A stretch of 29,118 bases of DNA from a virus: the IMG/VR virus record IMGVR_UViG_3300009151_000282, positions 1 through 29,118 of that record; one strand, written 5' to 3'. Shown here one piece after another: positions 6,882-14,540 of the stretch. A program made the position numbers and the translations under genes. The notes under the pieces are model-generated. The model did not search any database. It saw only the letters and a program-made list of their open reading frames with translations, and had not been told where the DNA came from. Within the stretch, counting starts at the first letter, position 1; each line of letters begins with the position of its first letter.

Positions 6882-7801
6882 TAATCCAATCCTCCCATTG
6901 CTCTAACAGCTGCACCGTGTGCTTCATCGTAAGGAGCACTAAATGATATTGTTTCTCCGTATAGGTCTAATTCAAATTCATTAATTGGAGAATCTTGTAC
7001 TGCTTGTATTGCTTGATTTTCATCTTTGCATACTTGTTGAGTTCCTCTACCACTTGCAATCTTATAATACTTAGCTCCTAAGTTATCTTCGATATACTGT
7101 ATTGCATCATCTTTTGAGTATAGGTCTTTTACTTCTTCATACATAGGTTCTTCACCTCTAGTAATTCTGTCTACATTTTCAGGATTAGCTCTATCCAATA
7201 CATCATTGCCTCTTGTTTCTTGGTCTTTTCCGTGTACTAAGTTCCATAGAATTTCACTAAAATCAGTATCGCTTCCTGTAGTTGTTCCTCCTGCTTTGTA
7301 TTTAGAGTATCCTATTTTATTTAACTCTTCTCTAATTACTTGTCTTAATTGTGATTTTTTCATTGTTTTAATTTCTTGTACTGGTGCTACGTAGTGGTTT
7401 TTGTATTTCTGCTTTAGGTATTCTTCAAATCGTTTATTAATGTCAAAGCTTGGATCTAGAGCAGTGTCATCTGGTATCTTTGATATTGTATTTGCTAATT
7501 GTTGGAAAAATCCATTTTCAACTGTATCATCAACTATTGCTGCTGTTTGATCATCTATATCTAATTTATCTAACCAAGTATTTGTTTTTTGAGTATCTGG
7601 TTTTTTTCCTATTGCTCTAAATATATCGTATGTCTTTTTTGCAGCACCTATTCCTTGCACAACTGATGCTAGCAAACTTACTGCTATGTTTACGCCTTCG
7701 TCCGCTAACACTCCTTTCACATTTTGAAAGATGTTTTGCTTGGTCACTTTGTTAATGATTGCTTTTACATCGCCATATGTTTTTAGCTCAACGTTAGCCA
7801 T
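6881..7801 (-). CDS. Conserved phage virion-associated protein with an internal MKKSQLRQ leader (apparent fusion)
   Basis: 306 residues in two parts. Residues 1-146 start MANVELKTYGDVKAI, include a hydrophobic helix (VNIAVSLLASVVQGIGAA, about 36-53) and the stretch LDIDDQTAAIVDDTVENGF. From memory this resembles a stand-alone family in marine T4-like phages. At residue 147 a new leader begins, MKKSQLRQVIREEL, of the type that starts the neighbouring 105-aa gene, and continues into an acidic C-terminal domain to residue 306. The layout suggests fusion of two genes, or an internal start at 7363 making a second, shorter product. No catalytic motif is seen. The gene begins one base after the 105-aa gene stop and its TAA overlaps the next ATG. 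Confidence 0.78.
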   Translation of the reverse strand: MANVELKTYGDVKAIINKVTKQNIFQNVKGVLADEGVNIAVSLLASVVQGIGAAKKTYDIFRAIGKKPDTQKTNTWLDKLDIDDQTAAIVDDTVENGFFQQLANTISKIPDDTALDPSFDINKRFEEYLKQKYKNHYVAPVQEIKTMKKSQLRQVIREELNKIGYSKYKAGGTTTGSDTDFSEILWNLVHGKDQETRGNDVLDRANPENVDRITRGEEPMYEEVKDLYSKDDAIQYIEDNLGAKYYKIASGRGTQQVCKDENQAIQAVQDSPINEFELDLYGETISFSAPYDEAHGAAVRAMGGLD

Positions 7802-7802
7802 A

Positions 7803-8120
7803 TTATTTCCAGCTTAATTCTTTAAGAGCTTTGTTTATTGTTGCAATAAGTGTTCCATAAGGTACTTTTGTTTTACCTTGTTCTGTTCCTGCACCTGATT
7901 GGATGCCTAATGTAGTAATCCATCCTTTGAATGCTTGCTGCAACTCTGCTACATTATTTATTCTTTTATTTGCATTTGAGATAGTTGTAGAGCTAGTTCT
8001 TGCTTTTTGCAATTGTTTTACATCTGAGCTTACAGGTGCTGTTGCTCCTGGTACTGCTCCAGTTGCTGCAGGTGCTGCTATTGCTTCTTTTATTAGTTTT
8101 CTTAATTCTGATTTTTTCAT
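7803..8120 (-). CDS. Small phage protein with MKKSELRKLIKEA leader
   Basis: 105 residues. It starts MKKSELRKLIKEAIAAP, where I10-K-E12/A13 fits a prohead-protease-type site. This is followed by an Ala/Pro/Gly/Thr-rich linker (13-35) and a C-terminal helical domain (about 36-105) without recognised motifs. If cleaved at E12, the mature product would be about 93 residues. Leaders of this form are common on structural or packaged proteins in marine T4-like phages; function unknown. The start lies after an A-rich stretch (AAAAAATAAAATG) without Shine-Dalgarno, the initiation style of Bacteroidota. Confidence 0.78.
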   Translation of the reverse strand: MKKSELRKLIKEAIAAPAATGAVPGATAPVSSDVKQLQKARTSSTTISNANKRINNVAELQQAFKGWITTLGIQSGAGTEQGKTKVPYGTLIATINKALKELSWK

Positions 8121-8121
8121 T

Positions 8122-8211
8122 TTATTTTTTGTTAAATTCCTTTACGAACAAAGCAATACCCAATAGCAAAACTGTTGCTATCCAATAGTACGCTGAAACT
8201 CCTTCTTCCAC
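8122..8211 (-). CDS. Tiny one-TM membrane protein (29 aa, GTG start)
   Basis: A 29-codon frame starts with GTG directly after the TAA of the cupin-like gene (TAAGTG) and ends TAA just before the 105-aa gene. The translation contains a single hydrophobic span, YYWIATVLLLGIALFV, flanked by an acidic N-terminus and a basic tail (KEFNKK). This gives an N-out/C-in topology by the positive-inside rule. It fills an otherwise empty 91-base gap. GTG is the only plausible initiator, which lowers confidence. Since the frame is the same as that of the upstream gene, readthrough of the TAA would add a membrane anchor to the cupin-like protein. Function unknown. Confidence 0.45.
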   Translation of the reverse strand: MEEGVSAYYWIATVLLLGIALFVKEFNKK

Positions 8212-8481
8212 TTAGAACTCGTGTATTAATATATTTAACTCTCCTGTTCCCTTTATCACCCTATGATAGGTGTCTTTGGGTATAAATATTACGTCTTTTA
8301 ATTGCTGAGGTAATTGATCCTCAAGTTGAAACATCCAGTCTGTTTGTCCTAGTACTTGTACTCTTCGATCCCTTCTGTCTCTGTGCCAAACTAATTCTGC
8401 TTCAGCTATATCCTGTTTGAATTTTCTTTGGATAATGTCAAATGCTTTTTGCTCTTGATATGGTCGACTTTGTTGACTCAT
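8212..8481 (-). CDS. Small cupin-like protein
   Basis: 89 residues. The stretch VWHRDRRDRRVQVL, with H33 and D35, followed by VIFIPKDTYHRVIKGTG with H73, resembles the two short metal-binding motifs of a minimal cupin fold (an acidic/His motif, then the PxxxxH motif). It ends almost immediately after the second motif. Similar segments, from memory, occur in marine T4-like phages either alone or as the tail of a leader-bearing virion protein. A metal site is plausible, but no substrate can be assigned. It lies between the Dps-like gene and a tiny membrane ORF in the same direction. Confidence 0.65.
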   Translation of the reverse strand: MSQQSRPYQEQKAFDIIQRKFKQDIAEAELVWHRDRRDRRVQVLGQTDWMFQLEDQLPQQLKDVIFIPKDTYHRVIKGTGELNILIHEF

Positions 8482-8494
8482 GTCAAATTATGTA

Positions 8495-8863
8495 TTATGC
8501 TAAAAATCTTAATTTGTATTTAGTTGACTCTATTAATTCAACTACATTATCAATTTGATTCTGTAGGTATGAATCTTCAAAGTCTTCTCTCATTACGTGT
8601 ACTAATTCTGCCAATTGTATAAAGTACGTTACTACTTGCATATTGTCCTGGTAGTTTTGTAATGGTAAGTTGCTATAATCTACTAATATGCCATACTTAC
8701 CTTGAAATGTTTCAATTAAACCATCTGTTAATTCCACAACTTCATCGTAATACTTATTTAATGCTTTGTGTTCAGAGTATGAATTTGTTTGTAAGTGAAA
8801 GATATGCACTTGTGTACTTGAGTGAAATAAGCACGATACTAATTTTGTAAAATTCTCTATCAT
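8495..8863 (-). CDS. Dps/ferritin-like helical protein
   Basis: 122 residues, predicted all-helical. The segment HIFHLQTNSYSEHKALNKYY (20-39), followed by the acidic ELTDGLIETFQGKYG (44-58), resembles the first two helices of Dps/ferritin-like four-helix bundles (H20, H23, H32 and E51 as candidate metal ligands). It matches a conserved phage family I recall from T4-like genomes (a DUF in Pfam, possibly DUF5856). A role in protecting or binding packaged DNA is possible but not shown. The gene starts 17 bases after the zinc-ribbon gene, behind a TATTTATATA element, and may head its own transcript. Confidence 0.7.
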   Translation of the reverse strand: MIENFTKLVSCLFHSSTQVHIFHLQTNSYSEHKALNKYYDEVVELTDGLIETFQGKYGILVDYSNLPLQNYQDNMQVVTYFIQLAELVHVMREDFEDSYLQNQIDNVVELIESTKYKLRFLA

Positions 8864-8870
8864 TGTTTTT

Positions 8871-8880
8871 TATATAAATA
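8871..8880 (-). promoter_or_regulatory. Candidate late-promoter element TATTTATATA
   Basis: The 17-base gap before the Dps-like gene reads TATTTATATAAAAAACA on the minus strand, with the element about 7 bases before the ATG. One of five similar elements. The opposite strand reads TATAAATA exactly, the T4 late consensus, but points away from any gene. Confidence 0.3.
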
Positions 8881-9585
8881 TTACCAATATCCACTAAAGT
8901 TCTTTTCTCCTCCTAATGACTTCCAATATCTTCCAATATGACATCCCCAATAGTTTGGTGATAGCCTATTTTTTTCTGTAGCACATTTATGTCTTGCTGC
9001 AAATGCATGTCTTGCTTTTGGATCATCTATCTTAACTGAAAGTCCTGTTGTATCTCCAAAGTTGACTTTCTTTATGTTTTTAGTTTTTGGATCTTTTACA
9101 TATACAAAGAACTTTTTAGAACCTCCTCTATGTGGTTTTCCTAACTCAACATCTTTACCGTGGTACTGTGCTTCATTAAGTGCTTTCCAATCCTCAAGAG
9201 CTTGCATATCGTAAACTCCTCTTACATTATCATATCCACAATTATGGCAAAGCGCTGGGTGAGTGTCCTCAGGTGTTACTTGCCATCTGTGTTTGCATTT
9301 TCTACAAATAACTTCTTCTCCTGGATTTACCATTGGCATGTCTAGTGGTACTGTCTTTCCTTGAAAGCTTCCAAACTCTCCTATATCTGTTTCTTCTAAA
9401 AGAACTCTGTCTGCTTCACATAGTTGCAAATAACCGTCTCTGTGAAGGTTTCTTGCTTCAGTGAACAATTGTAAGAATGCATCGGAAGAATACCTGTAGA
9501 CATTCTCAGATAAAGGGATATCATGTTTTAAATGGTAGTCTAAACCTGGAGTAGTATCAACTAATAAATTAAGTAGTTTTATCAT
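8881..9585 (-). CDS. Zinc-ribbon phage protein with conserved C-terminal YVKDPKT module
   Basis: 234 residues in three parts. Residues 25-85 hold a conserved segment (SENVYRYSSDAFLQLFTEAR ... GSFQGKTVPLDMP). A zinc ribbon follows with C94, C97, C113 and C116 (ICRKCKHRW ... LCHNCGYDN). A C-terminal module (about 157-234) contains FFVYVKDPKT, FGDTTGLSVK and a RHAFAARHKC-like stretch. From memory all three recur in different orders in marine T4-like phages and Bacteroidota phages, so this is a modular virion or packaged protein. No enzyme motif is present; nucleic-acid binding by the ribbon is plausible. It overlaps the GIY-YIG-like gene by 17 bases. Confidence 0.75.
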   Translation of the reverse strand: MIKLLNLLVDTTPGLDYHLKHDIPLSENVYRYSSDAFLQLFTEARNLHRDGYLQLCEADRVLLEETDIGEFGSFQGKTVPLDMPMVNPGEEVICRKCKHRWQVTPEDTHPALCHNCGYDNVRGVYDMQALEDWKALNEAQYHGKDVELGKPHRGGSKKFFVYVKDPKTKNIKKVNFGDTTGLSVKIDDPKARHAFAARHKCATEKNRLSPNYWGCHIGRYWKSLGGEKNFSGYW

Positions 9586-10018
9586 AAAAGTCTTTTTTAA
9601 AATACCTTCCTTCTATGTTATCATTAATATAGTTGGATTGTGGTTCAATTACTTCTTTAATAAATAGAAATTTATTTTCGTAGTAAGTATGCAATTTTTT
9701 ACTTGTAGTAAACATAAGAATTTCTCTTGAGAATTCCGACTGTTTACCTTCTTTCATTAATGCTTTTATTTCTGAGTGGGAGCCATAATATGTTTTCCAG
9801 TCAGATTCTTTTTTGACTATTTTGTATGTCTTAGCTCTTCTGTCTTTTAGTTCAGCTAACTCTTTTTTACCTAAAGGTTTTTTTGTAACAGAAATTAATT
9901 GCTTTTTTCCTAAATACTTTCTACCTGTTGGTATATGTGTTACTTCGTAGATAAACCCGAAGATGTCTTCGGGCATATCTGAAAGTTGATTTATTTGTTT
10001 ATTTTGATATAACCACAT
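9569..10018 (-). CDS. GIY-YIG-like endonuclease
   Basis: 149 residues. The order of motifs matches a variant GIY-YIG nuclease: GFIYEV (21-26), KYLGKK (34-39), W74 and YYGS (77-80), R98 in FSREIL, E114 in TYYENKFL, and N133 in the INDN stretch near the end. This family of short phage proteins is widespread in T4-like phages and may be a stand-alone homing-type endonuclease or a structure-specific nuclease. It lies directly after the tail-fibre gene, a common place for homing endonucleases, although there is no sign of an intron or of disruption here. Catalytic residues appear intact, except that the first Tyr-containing motif is FIY and the second YLG. Confidence 0.65.
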   Translation of the reverse strand: MWLYQNKQINQLSDMPEDIFGFIYEVTHIPTGRKYLGKKQLISVTKKPLGKKELAELKDRRAKTYKIVKKESDWKTYYGSHSEIKALMKEGKQSEFSREILMFTTSKKLHTYYENKFLFIKEVIEPQSNYINDNIEGRYFKKDFYDKTT

Positions 10019-10032
10019 TTTTTATTTTTTTA

Positions 10033-12540
10033 TTAGAATAATGCATTCCAAGTTGTTCCATCATAGTAGTACAATTTGCTTGCTAATGCAGATCCCTGTG
10101 CTACTATCATTCCTTCTGATGCTGGTGAAGGGAATGATGATTGTCTTGCTAATTGTAGTACACTGCTTATTGACACTGACCCTGTTACCTGTACTTGTGA
10201 ACCTGATGCAAATATTAAGTTACTTCTGCTTGCTCCTGTTCCATTTCCAACTATAAAAGCTGATTGTGCTGATGAGGATATATTATACTGTCCAACTACT
10301 GATTGGTAACTACCAGATGCTACTGTTTGGTTTCCTGCTGCATGTGAGTAGCTTCCTAATGCTGTTGTATAATATCCTTCGGCATGTGAGTATGAACCTG
10401 TTGCTATTGTAAAGAATCCCTCTGCATGTGATCCTACTCCACCTGCTACTGTACTATTTCCTTCTGCATGTGAGTAGTTCCCATTTGCATATGTACTATT
10501 TCCTTCAGCATGTGCAAACGATCCTGATGCAGTTGTTCCACTTCCTTCAGCGTGTGATTGATCTCCTTGTGCGTATGTAAGTGATCCTTCTGCATGTGAA
10601 TTTGCACCATTGGCCTGTGTTCCTATTCCTTCTGCATGTGAATAGCTACCAACGGCATATGTTTGAAATCCCTCTGCGTGAGAGCCATACCCTATTGCTA
10701 CTGCTTGGTCTCCTTCAGCATGTGAGGATTGTCCTGATGCAACTGCTGAGTTTCCTTCAGCATGTGAGTTTGGTCCTGATGCTAGTGTGCTAGCTCCTTC
10801 AGCATGTGCTCCTGATCCTGATGCAGTTGTATAGTACCCTTCAGCATGTGAGTAGGAACCTGTTGCTATTGTGAAACTTCCCTCTGCGTGAGAATACTGT
10901 CCATTTGCTTTTGTATTTCCTCCTTCTGCGTGAGCATGTTGTGCTGTCGCTTGAGTACTATATCCTTCTGCATGAGCGTATGTATATGCTATTGAAACAT
11001 ATCCTTCAGCATGTGCAAACGATCCTGATGCTATTGTATTATTTCCTTCTGCGTGGGAGTAGTCTCCTTTTGCGATGCTAAACTCACCTTCTGCATGCGA
11101 GTAGTTTCCTGATGCTGTATTATATAATCCTTCTGCATGAGATCCGTTACCTGATGCTATGTTGTTGCTTCCTATTACTACCGATCCTGTTATTATTACG
11201 TTTCCGTTTCTAATTCCAAGCCATTGAGATGCTGTTAGTGCATATGAAGCTGTTGTAGCATTTGTTGCTGTAGCAATTGTGTATGAAGCTGTTGTAGCAT
11301 ATGAAGCTGTTGTAACATATGATGCTGTACCAAATAGTGATCCTGTAAATCCTTGTGTTGCACTAATACTTCCTGTTACTTGTAATAAGTTACCTGATGC
11401 AAATAATAAGTTTGATCTACCTGCTCCAGCTCCTGTTCCGTTACCTATTATAAATGCTGATTGAGCTGATGATGATATGTTATATTGTCCTATTACTGAC
11501 TGATAACTACCAGATGCTACTGTGTTCCAACCTGCTGCGTGTGAAGCAAGTCCTACTGCTCTTGAGCCTGATCCTTCTGCATGTGAATAATCTCCTGATG
11601 CTGTTGTATTGTATCCTTCTGCATGTGATCCTGTTCCAAATGCCAATGTATTCTGTCCTTCAGCATGTGATGCATATCCAAAAGAAAGTGATCCTGATCC
11701 TTCAGCATGTGAGTAAGCTCCGGATGCTATGGTATATCCTCCTTCTGCATGTGACCATTGTCCTTTTGAGTTTGTATAAGTTCCTTGAGCATGTGAATGA
11801 TCACCTGATGCTGAGGTGTATAGGCCTTCTGCGTGTGAGTTTTCTCCTAAAGCTACTGTCCATTCACCTTCTGCATGGGCAAAATATCCTATTGCTTGAG
11901 TATATTCACCCTCTGCATGTGAACCTTCTCCTATCGCCATTGTACCTTCTCCTTCGGCATGAGTGAAGTATCCTATTGCTTGAGTAGATCCTCCTTCAGC
12001 GTGCGAATAAGATCCAGATGCTGTTGTGCTCTGTCCTTCAGCATGTGATCCTGTTCCAGATGCTGTTCCATTTCCTTCTGCATGGGAATATAGTCCTGTT
12101 GCTTGAGCAGAGTTTCCTTCAGCATGTGAATAAGGTCCTGATGCTATTGAATAGTATCCTTCTGCATGTGAGTATTGGCTTGTTGCTTGTGTGTTTATTC
12201 CTTCGGCATGTGATCCTGTTCCTGAAGAAAGTGATCCTGATCCTTCAGCATGTGAATAAGGTCCTGTTGGTAGTACTCCTATTCCATTTGCAAAAGATCC
12301 TGATACGTCTACTCGTCCTAATCTACTGATTCTATCAATACTTGCTGTCCAAAGTGTATCTCCTCCACCTATGGTGAACGATGCACTTGTTCTTGGTATT
12401 CCTAATGCAGTACTTCCAGTTCTAAAAAAGGTTACTACTGATCCAGTATAGGATGCTGAGTAGAACATTGAAGTAAAGTTTGTATCTACCTGTGCATGAG
12501 ATAGTGCTGATCCTGAGTCTAGTCTTAATGTAATTGCCAT
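10033..12540 (-). CDS. Tail fibre/adhesin with about 38 SHAEG (Hep_Hag/YadA-head) repeats
   Basis: 835 residues. After an N-terminal domain (about 1-88) there are two long arrays of a 14-residue unit, roughly GxYSHAEGxxTxASG, as in the left-handed beta-roll heads of trimeric adhesins such as YadA. The first array has about 18 units and the second about 20. Each array ends in an SHAAG unit followed by the same module (GQYNISSSAQSAFI ... GNGTGA ... RSNL), near residues 340-385 and 741-783. Between them is an ASYATTASY-type linker. The C-terminus (LYYYDGTTWNALF) is a typical fibre tip/trimerisation end. I infer a trimeric host-recognition fibre. It overlaps the 323-aa gene as TAATG. No tail-fibre chaperone is recognised nearby. 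Confidence 0.88.
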   Translation of the reverse strand: MAITLRLDSGSALSHAQVDTNFTSMFYSASYTGSVVTFFRTGSTALGIPRTSASFTIGGGDTLWTASIDRISRLGRVDVSGSFANGIGVLPTGPYSHAEGSGSLSSGTGSHAEGINTQATSQYSHAEGYYSIASGPYSHAEGNSAQATGLYSHAEGNGTASGTGSHAEGQSTTASGSYSHAEGGSTQAIGYFTHAEGEGTMAIGEGSHAEGEYTQAIGYFAHAEGEWTVALGENSHAEGLYTSASGDHSHAQGTYTNSKGQWSHAEGGYTIASGAYSHAEGSGSLSFGYASHAEGQNTLAFGTGSHAEGYNTTASGDYSHAEGSGSRAVGLASHAAGWNTVASGSYQSVIGQYNISSSAQSAFIIGNGTGAGAGRSNLLFASGNLLQVTGSISATQGFTGSLFGTASYVTTASYATTASYTIATATNATTASYALTASQWLGIRNGNVIITGSVVIGSNNIASGNGSHAEGLYNTASGNYSHAEGEFSIAKGDYSHAEGNNTIASGSFAHAEGYVSIAYTYAHAEGYSTQATAQHAHAEGGNTKANGQYSHAEGSFTIATGSYSHAEGYYTTASGSGAHAEGASTLASGPNSHAEGNSAVASGQSSHAEGDQAVAIGYGSHAEGFQTYAVGSYSHAEGIGTQANGANSHAEGSLTYAQGDQSHAEGSGTTASGSFAHAEGNSTYANGNYSHAEGNSTVAGGVGSHAEGFFTIATGSYSHAEGYYTTALGSYSHAAGNQTVASGSYQSVVGQYNISSSAQSAFIVGNGTGASRSNLIFASGSQVQVTGSVSISSVLQLARQSSFPSPASEGMIVAQGSALASKLYYYDGTTWNALF
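10322..11148 (-). repeat. Tandem 42-bp repeats encoding SHAEG units (second array)
   Basis: About 20 imperfect 42-base units, each carrying a core like CCTTCTGCATGTGAG on the plus strand, encode the C-proximal SHAEG array of the fibre. Spacing keeps the reading frame throughout. Confidence 0.85.
11526..12262 (-). repeat. Tandem 42-bp repeats encoding SHAEG units (first array)
   Basis: About 18 imperfect 42-base units encode the N-proximal SHAEG array. Such repeats permit copy-number change by recombination without losing frame. Confidence 0.85.
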
Positions 12541-13511
12541 TATATGTCTATTTTAACTATTATTGTCATTTCTGTATTTGCTGGTTTAGGAACTGGTTGT
12601 GACATCTTTCCTACTGCTATTAATTGATTTGCATCATTGTATAATCCAACTGTTGTAATGTACGGCTGGAAAGTGCTTCCTGTTACGTTATTGTTTAAAT
12701 CCCCTTTTACTATGCTACCTGAAGTGCTGTATATATTTGCAGTATTGTCGTGAACTACACCTAGTGAACTGCTTAATGCAGTCGGATTATATGTAAAATT
12801 ATATTCCGATTCTCTTATCCTGCAGTGGTAGTTATGGGTAAATATTGGCTGGCTTGATTGCCACTTAAGTGCTATGTTTTTACGACTATCTGTAGTTGGA
12901 GCTGGCTTTGCGCCTAATGGGTCAGCTTGTATTACCGGAGCTGCCCACATGTTTCGTATTAATGTTAAATAGTCACTATCTGTCAGTATCAGCATACCAT
13001 GTGGATATACTATATCTCCTACATACTTTCTTGGATTACTTCCACTTGTATATAATCCTCCTTCACCATCATCATACAGTGTTGTTGTGTTTATATTTGT
13101 ATATGTTACTGGATCGTTAGTGTAGTTATCGTTAGCCCAGTATGAATTGCTTACGTATCTATTAACGTCTACGTTATAAATAGATAAATCCAACTCAGCA
13201 CCAGGTCTTATGTGAATACCTGTTTTTGCTCTTGGGATTGATATTATAAATGAATTTGGATTAAAATTTCTAAGTTGTGGTAAGTATAGAGTTGTATCTG
13301 TGTAGTTATCAAAAGAATGTGAAACTATACTTCCTGATATTTTTGGTGGGTAGTATAACTGTGCAAGACTGCTTGAATATACTCCAGTAGCTTGAGGAAT
13401 TATTTCAATTCCATAGTCACTAAATTGACTACCTGATACCGCCCAGTGTTTGTAGGCAGTATAGGTAGTAATAAAGGCATCTTGTTTGTTTAGTTTTTTG
13501 TAAGTGCTCAT
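12540..13511 (-). CDS. Tail/baseplate structural protein, paralog A
   Basis: 323 residues, Ser/Thr/Tyr/Asn-rich and without catalytic motifs. It starts MSTYKKLNKQDAFIT, similar to MSFKRLDQEDVAIS of the next upstream gene. It ends with a domain sharing TTVGLYNDANQLIAVGKMS (286-304), aligned with the same region of that neighbour and with an equal 19-residue tail. A preceding RESEYNFTYNP motif matches VRNSEFNYSTNP. From memory this C-terminal domain is common in T4-like phage virion proteins around the tail fibres and baseplate. The two genes are tandem paralogs. The gene is joined to the fibre gene by a TAATG overlap, suggesting it connects the fibre or forms part of the distal tail. The exact role is unknown. 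Confidence 0.78.
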   Translation of the reverse strand: MSTYKKLNKQDAFITTYTAYKHWAVSGSQFSDYGIEIIPQATGVYSSSLAQLYYPPKISGSIVSHSFDNYTDTTLYLPQLRNFNPNSFIISIPRAKTGIHIRPGAELDLSIYNVDVNRYVSNSYWANDNYTNDPVTYTNINTTTLYDDGEGGLYTSGSNPRKYVGDIVYPHGMLILTDSDYLTLIRNMWAAPVIQADPLGAKPAPTTDSRKNIALKWQSSQPIFTHNYHCRIRESEYNFTYNPTALSSSLGVVHDNTANIYSTSGSIVKGDLNNNVTGSTFQPYITTVGLYNDANQLIAVGKMSQPVPKPANTEMTIIVKIDI

Positions 13512-13514
13512 TCA

Positions 13515-14534
13515 TTAATAATCAAGCTTGATTCTTACTAACGCTTCTTTTGTAAAATCTTTTAATAAAGGTTTAGATAATTTAGCTACTCCTAGAAGAT
13601 CGTTATTGTCGTTATATAAACCTACTGTTGTCATATATGCTTGAGGAGTATTAATAAGTACATCATATCTTAATTCTCCTGATCCTGATATAATTGATGG
13701 ATTTGTTGAGTAGTTAAATTCACTGTTTCGTACTCTTACAAATATATAATTTGATGTAATTGTTTCTTCTGATTGAAGTTTAAAACTACCTCCTGCAACT
13801 AGTGCGTTGTAAAGAGTTCCTAGGTTAACTGTTGGTGCAATATTTGATCCTTCGTTTATAGATAATGCTATTCCTCCTTGTGCTGCAGATCCACTCAATG
13901 CTGCTACATTTAATATAATTGTACCTACGTCTGGTAAGAATTTGCCATAAGATCCTGATCCTGGTGAGAATCCTGTTGTTGTTACTCCTGTGTATGGTAT
14001 TCCATCTGAACCTGATACTATGTCGAAAACTCTACCTGCATCTACATATGATACTGCTGTTATTGCTTGTGAGTTGTCTGTTAGTTTTATAATACCACCT
14101 GAACCTGAAAGTTGTAAGTTGAAACTTCCTGGTAGTAGTTTTTCTTTATATCTAGCTCTGTTAAGAGATATCACATAAACTGAGTTTGGTGTTGTATTTC
14201 CAAAAGTAAAGTTTGTGTTTTCATCTCCATTTACTAAAGTTCTATACTGACCATATACTATTGATGATGGACTTGCAAAGCTAACCGCTGTATTAATAGG
14301 TGTTGAACCACTTCCGTGTAAGTTACCATATCCTATTGAGAATTGAACGGTTGCACCTGTTGTTCCTGGTGCTGATTGGTAAATATCGTAGTAGTAGTTA
14401 CCTGACCCTACTCCTATTTGGTTTGATGAAGTATAAAAACTTGTAAGAGTTGTTGCCTGTCCTGTCCAAGCTGGTGCTACTACTGATTCTGCACTTATTG
14501 CAACATCTTCCTGATCTAATCTTTTAAATGACAT
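13515..14534 (-). CDS. Tail/baseplate structural protein, paralog B
   Basis: 339 residues, Gly/Ser-rich and beta-rich in appearance. The N-terminus MSFKRLDQEDVAIS and the C-terminal domain (VRNSEFNYSTNP ... TTVGLYNDNNDLLGVAKLS, 302-320) pair it with the 323-aa gene downstream, while the middle parts have diverged. A long GSGG-rich central region is typical of phage fibre-connector and baseplate-periphery proteins. It lies 6 bases after the 219-aa gene and 3 bases before its paralog, all on one transcript. No enzymatic motif seen; a structural role is inferred from context and composition. Confidence 0.78.
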   Translation of the reverse strand: MSFKRLDQEDVAISAESVVAPAWTGQATTLTSFYTSSNQIGVGSGNYYYDIYQSAPGTTGATVQFSIGYGNLHGSGSTPINTAVSFASPSSIVYGQYRTLVNGDENTNFTFGNTTPNSVYVISLNRARYKEKLLPGSFNLQLSGSGGIIKLTDNSQAITAVSYVDAGRVFDIVSGSDGIPYTGVTTTGFSPGSGSYGKFLPDVGTIILNVAALSGSAAQGGIALSINEGSNIAPTVNLGTLYNALVAGGSFKLQSEETITSNYIFVRVRNSEFNYSTNPSIISGSGELRYDVLINTPQAYMTTVGLYNDNNDLLGVAKLSKPLLKDFTKEALVRIKLDY

Positions 14535-14540
14535 ATCTTA

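Noticed and set aside
8873-8880. Exact T4 late-promoter consensus TATAAATA on the plus strand (also at 27140-27147)
   Set aside because: It points away from every gene; the same bases on the minus strand fit the TATTTAT element that is correctly oriented. AT-rich gaps make such matches likely by chance.
10322-12262. Regular repeats that could look like a CRISPR array
   Set aside because: The 42-bp units are contiguous, imperfect and in frame with the SHAEG protein repeats; there are no conserved direct repeats with unique spacers and no cas genes.
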